Assembly: GCA_013399695.1 (NCBI GenBank)
Contig: VXAU01000295.1
Span: forward strand, 29,668 to 93,667
Source: Formicarius rufipectus
Taxonomy: Eukaryota; Chordata; Aves; Passeriformes; Formicariidae
Length of the DNA: 64,000 nucleotides
Reading direction: 5' to 3'
Shown here: one piece after another, positions 62,729 to 64,000 of the stretch
How positions within the stretch are numbered: the stretch's first letter is position 1
Layout: every line of letters begins with the position of its first letter
Notes under the pieces: generated by a model
Told to the model about the DNA's origin: nothing
Databases searched by the model: none
Seen by the model: the letters and a program-made list of their open reading frames with translations, nothing else
Position numbers and translations under genes: made by a program

Positions 62729-63109
62729 GACCCAGAGGTAATCAAAAGCAGTTCTCAGTGTAATAAAGAATGGATAAATAGTATATAAGTAAAAAGGCAC
62801 AAAATTCTTACATAACCTGGAGCTATAGACCAATGAAGGAATAAATAGCTGTAAAATATTTTAGATAACGTGAAAGTGACCCCATTGAAACATGAAAGTA
62901 GAAGCTGAAGGTTTAAAGAGGAAAACAGCAATCACAACACCCATCACATTCCTGACAACAAAGTACTCCAGAGGCTGTGAATCTACAGTGATGCCTTTTC
63001 CAGCAGTCCAAACTACTAACGAGCTACTGAAACGGGTTATATTTTCAAAATTACTGATGTTTTATTTTACTTGTGAGGCTGTCACCATTCCCATTTCAAT
63101 GTAACTGTG

Positions 63110-63801
63110 GCGGTTTTCACCCAGTGTCCACCCAAACCTCCAGGCCCTCCCCTTTCCCAGAGGGAAAGGAAAAGGAGGAAAGGTGAGAAAAAAAACTAGC
63201 TGAGAGATAATGGCAAAACAAACTCAGAGTAGCTAAGTACTTAAATTTATTACTAACAAGACAAGAACTAAAACTCAAAGTAATAAAACTAAAAAGTAAT
63301 AAATAAATCACTCTTAAAAACACCCCTCTCCTCCCACATCTCCCTGTTTCCAGCAGTTCGAGACAGCAGGGAATGGGAGTTTTGCAGGTGGTTGTTGTTG
63401 CTGCCATTGCTTTTGTCCTGTGGGTCACTCCATGGGGTGCAGTCGGGTCTCTGCACCCCGATGGTCTCCATGGGCTGCATGAGGACAACCTGCTCCACCA
63501 CAGTCTGCAGGGGGGCCACAACTCTTAGTCCTTCCCCTGCTCCAGTGGGGTCCCTCCCAGGGGAGACAGTGCTTGACAGACTTCCCCAATGTCAGTCCAC
63601 CCCCTGGGCAACACTTCTACCAGGGGGAAAAAACCTGCTTCCAGTGTGGGTCTCACAAGTCATGACTGCAGGTCTCCTCCAGGATCTTGCTCCATCCTGG
63701 GTCTCCCATAGGACAACAGCTCCTTCAGGCATCCACTTGCTTCTCCAGGGGCTCCAGGGGGGTCTCAGCACCCCGATGGAGGTCAATGAAATTTGTCTGC
63801 A
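63110..63801 (-). mobile_element. GC-rich avian ERV LTR, third family (minus strand)
   Basis: In the sense direction the element ends ...GGGTGAAAACCGCCACA (plus 63110 'tgtggcggttttcaccc'). AATAAA lies on the minus strand at 63246-63251, so R/U5 is on the left and U3 is the GC-rich part to the right. U3 has internal repeats: 'gggtctctgcaccccgatgg' (63445-63464) recurs as 'gggtctcagcaccccgatgg' (63760-63779). The right end is uncertain and no target duplication was found (gtaac left, tttaa right). A plus-strand frame of 175 codons (63392-63919) runs antisense through the GC-rich repeats and into flanking DNA, so it is not a gene. Type is inferred from composition, signal position and the TG/CA end. 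Confidence 0.65.
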
Positions 63802-64000
63802 TTTAAAAGTAAAGTTTCTATCAGTTTACCACTGTCAAATATTTTGGACTTCATATCCTACTTCAGTAGATTTGGATATCTTTTACTCTAGAAGAAAAAG
63901 TCTAAAGGCTTTTATTTAATATTATTCACAATTTCATAAAACATGATATTGCCTAATTTATACAAAATTCATAGTTCTGCATTTCTTAAAAAAAAAAAAA
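63802..64000. other. AT-rich DNA ending in poly(A)
   Basis: No feature recognised. The window ends in a 12-base A run that may continue outside. Confidence 0.5.

Larger units (their letters stand above)
52271..63109. other. Long unique AT-rich stretch
   Basis: Nearly 11 kb without a recognised gene or transposon. The longest frame is 148 codons at 57384-57830 (listed separately). A (TA)n patch occurs at 54470-54487. Confidence 0.5.

Noticed and set aside
63392..63919. 175-codon plus-strand frame
   Set aside because: It runs antisense through a GC-rich LTR with internal repeats and into unrelated flank. Leu/Pro/Ser/Thr-rich composition follows from the repeat.

Overview
The window looks like non-coding bird DNA, most likely from a songbird or another neoavian species. 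This rests on antisense CR1 LINE 3'-end fragments with the typical 'cagaatcacagaat ... ggttggaaaa ... tccaac' wording, several avian-type endogenous retrovirus LTRs (mostly solo), AT-rich unique sequence and AAAC-rich simple tracts. I recognise no protein-coding gene, tRNA or rRNA. Most open frames are 60-110 codons, as expected by chance in about 64 kb. The longer ones lie in GC-rich repeats or a GC island (193 and 175 codons) or have no recognisable domain (148 codons).

Layout. From 1 to 860, an older ERVL-type LTR is interrupted by a younger LTR (copy A, minus). A GC- and CpG-rich island at 2565-3085 carries a minus-strand TATA box and a repeated octamer-like motif. An antisense CR1 piece is at 4810-4965 and LTR copy B (minus) at 7145-7896. 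Another CR1 piece and AAAC-rich tracts fill 8.8-11.1 kb. A CR1 fragment that still encodes a decayed reverse-transcriptase C-terminal tail is at 16.76-17.0 kb. Two diverged ERVL-type LTRs in plus orientation lie at 18.8-19.4 and 20.2-20.7 kb, and another CR1 at 21.7-21.9 kb. A compound GTAT/GTCT/ATCT microsatellite is at 23.0 kb. From 23.2 to 33.1 kb there is unique AT-rich DNA with A-rich tracts, a possible retroposed 3' end at 29.6-30.0 kb and a 44-bp tandem duplication at 31.45 kb.

A GC-rich LTR family is represented by a minus-strand piece at 33.17-33.80 kb and a plus-strand piece at 39.70-40.23 kb. Between them lie two back-to-back perfect hairpins (34.55-34.61 kb), a CR1, and LTR copy C (plus, 36,362-37,018). 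LTR copy D (plus) is at 44,783-45,542. Two degraded MIR/CORE-SINE-like pieces occur near 50.4 and 52.2 kb. The region from 52.3 to 63.1 kb is unique AT-rich sequence, and another GC-rich LTR (minus) fills 63.11-63.80 kb.

LTR copies A-D form one family. C and D have perfect 5-bp target duplications and A has a 4-of-5 match, so these are independent insertions that collapsed to solo LTRs, not the ends of a provirus. No system of cooperating genes is visible. The more unusual items are the CpG-rich promoter-like island, the paired hairpins, the conserved terminal hairpin of the A-D family and the nested insertion at the left edge. Family assignments come from recalled repeat wording and were not checked against a repeat library.
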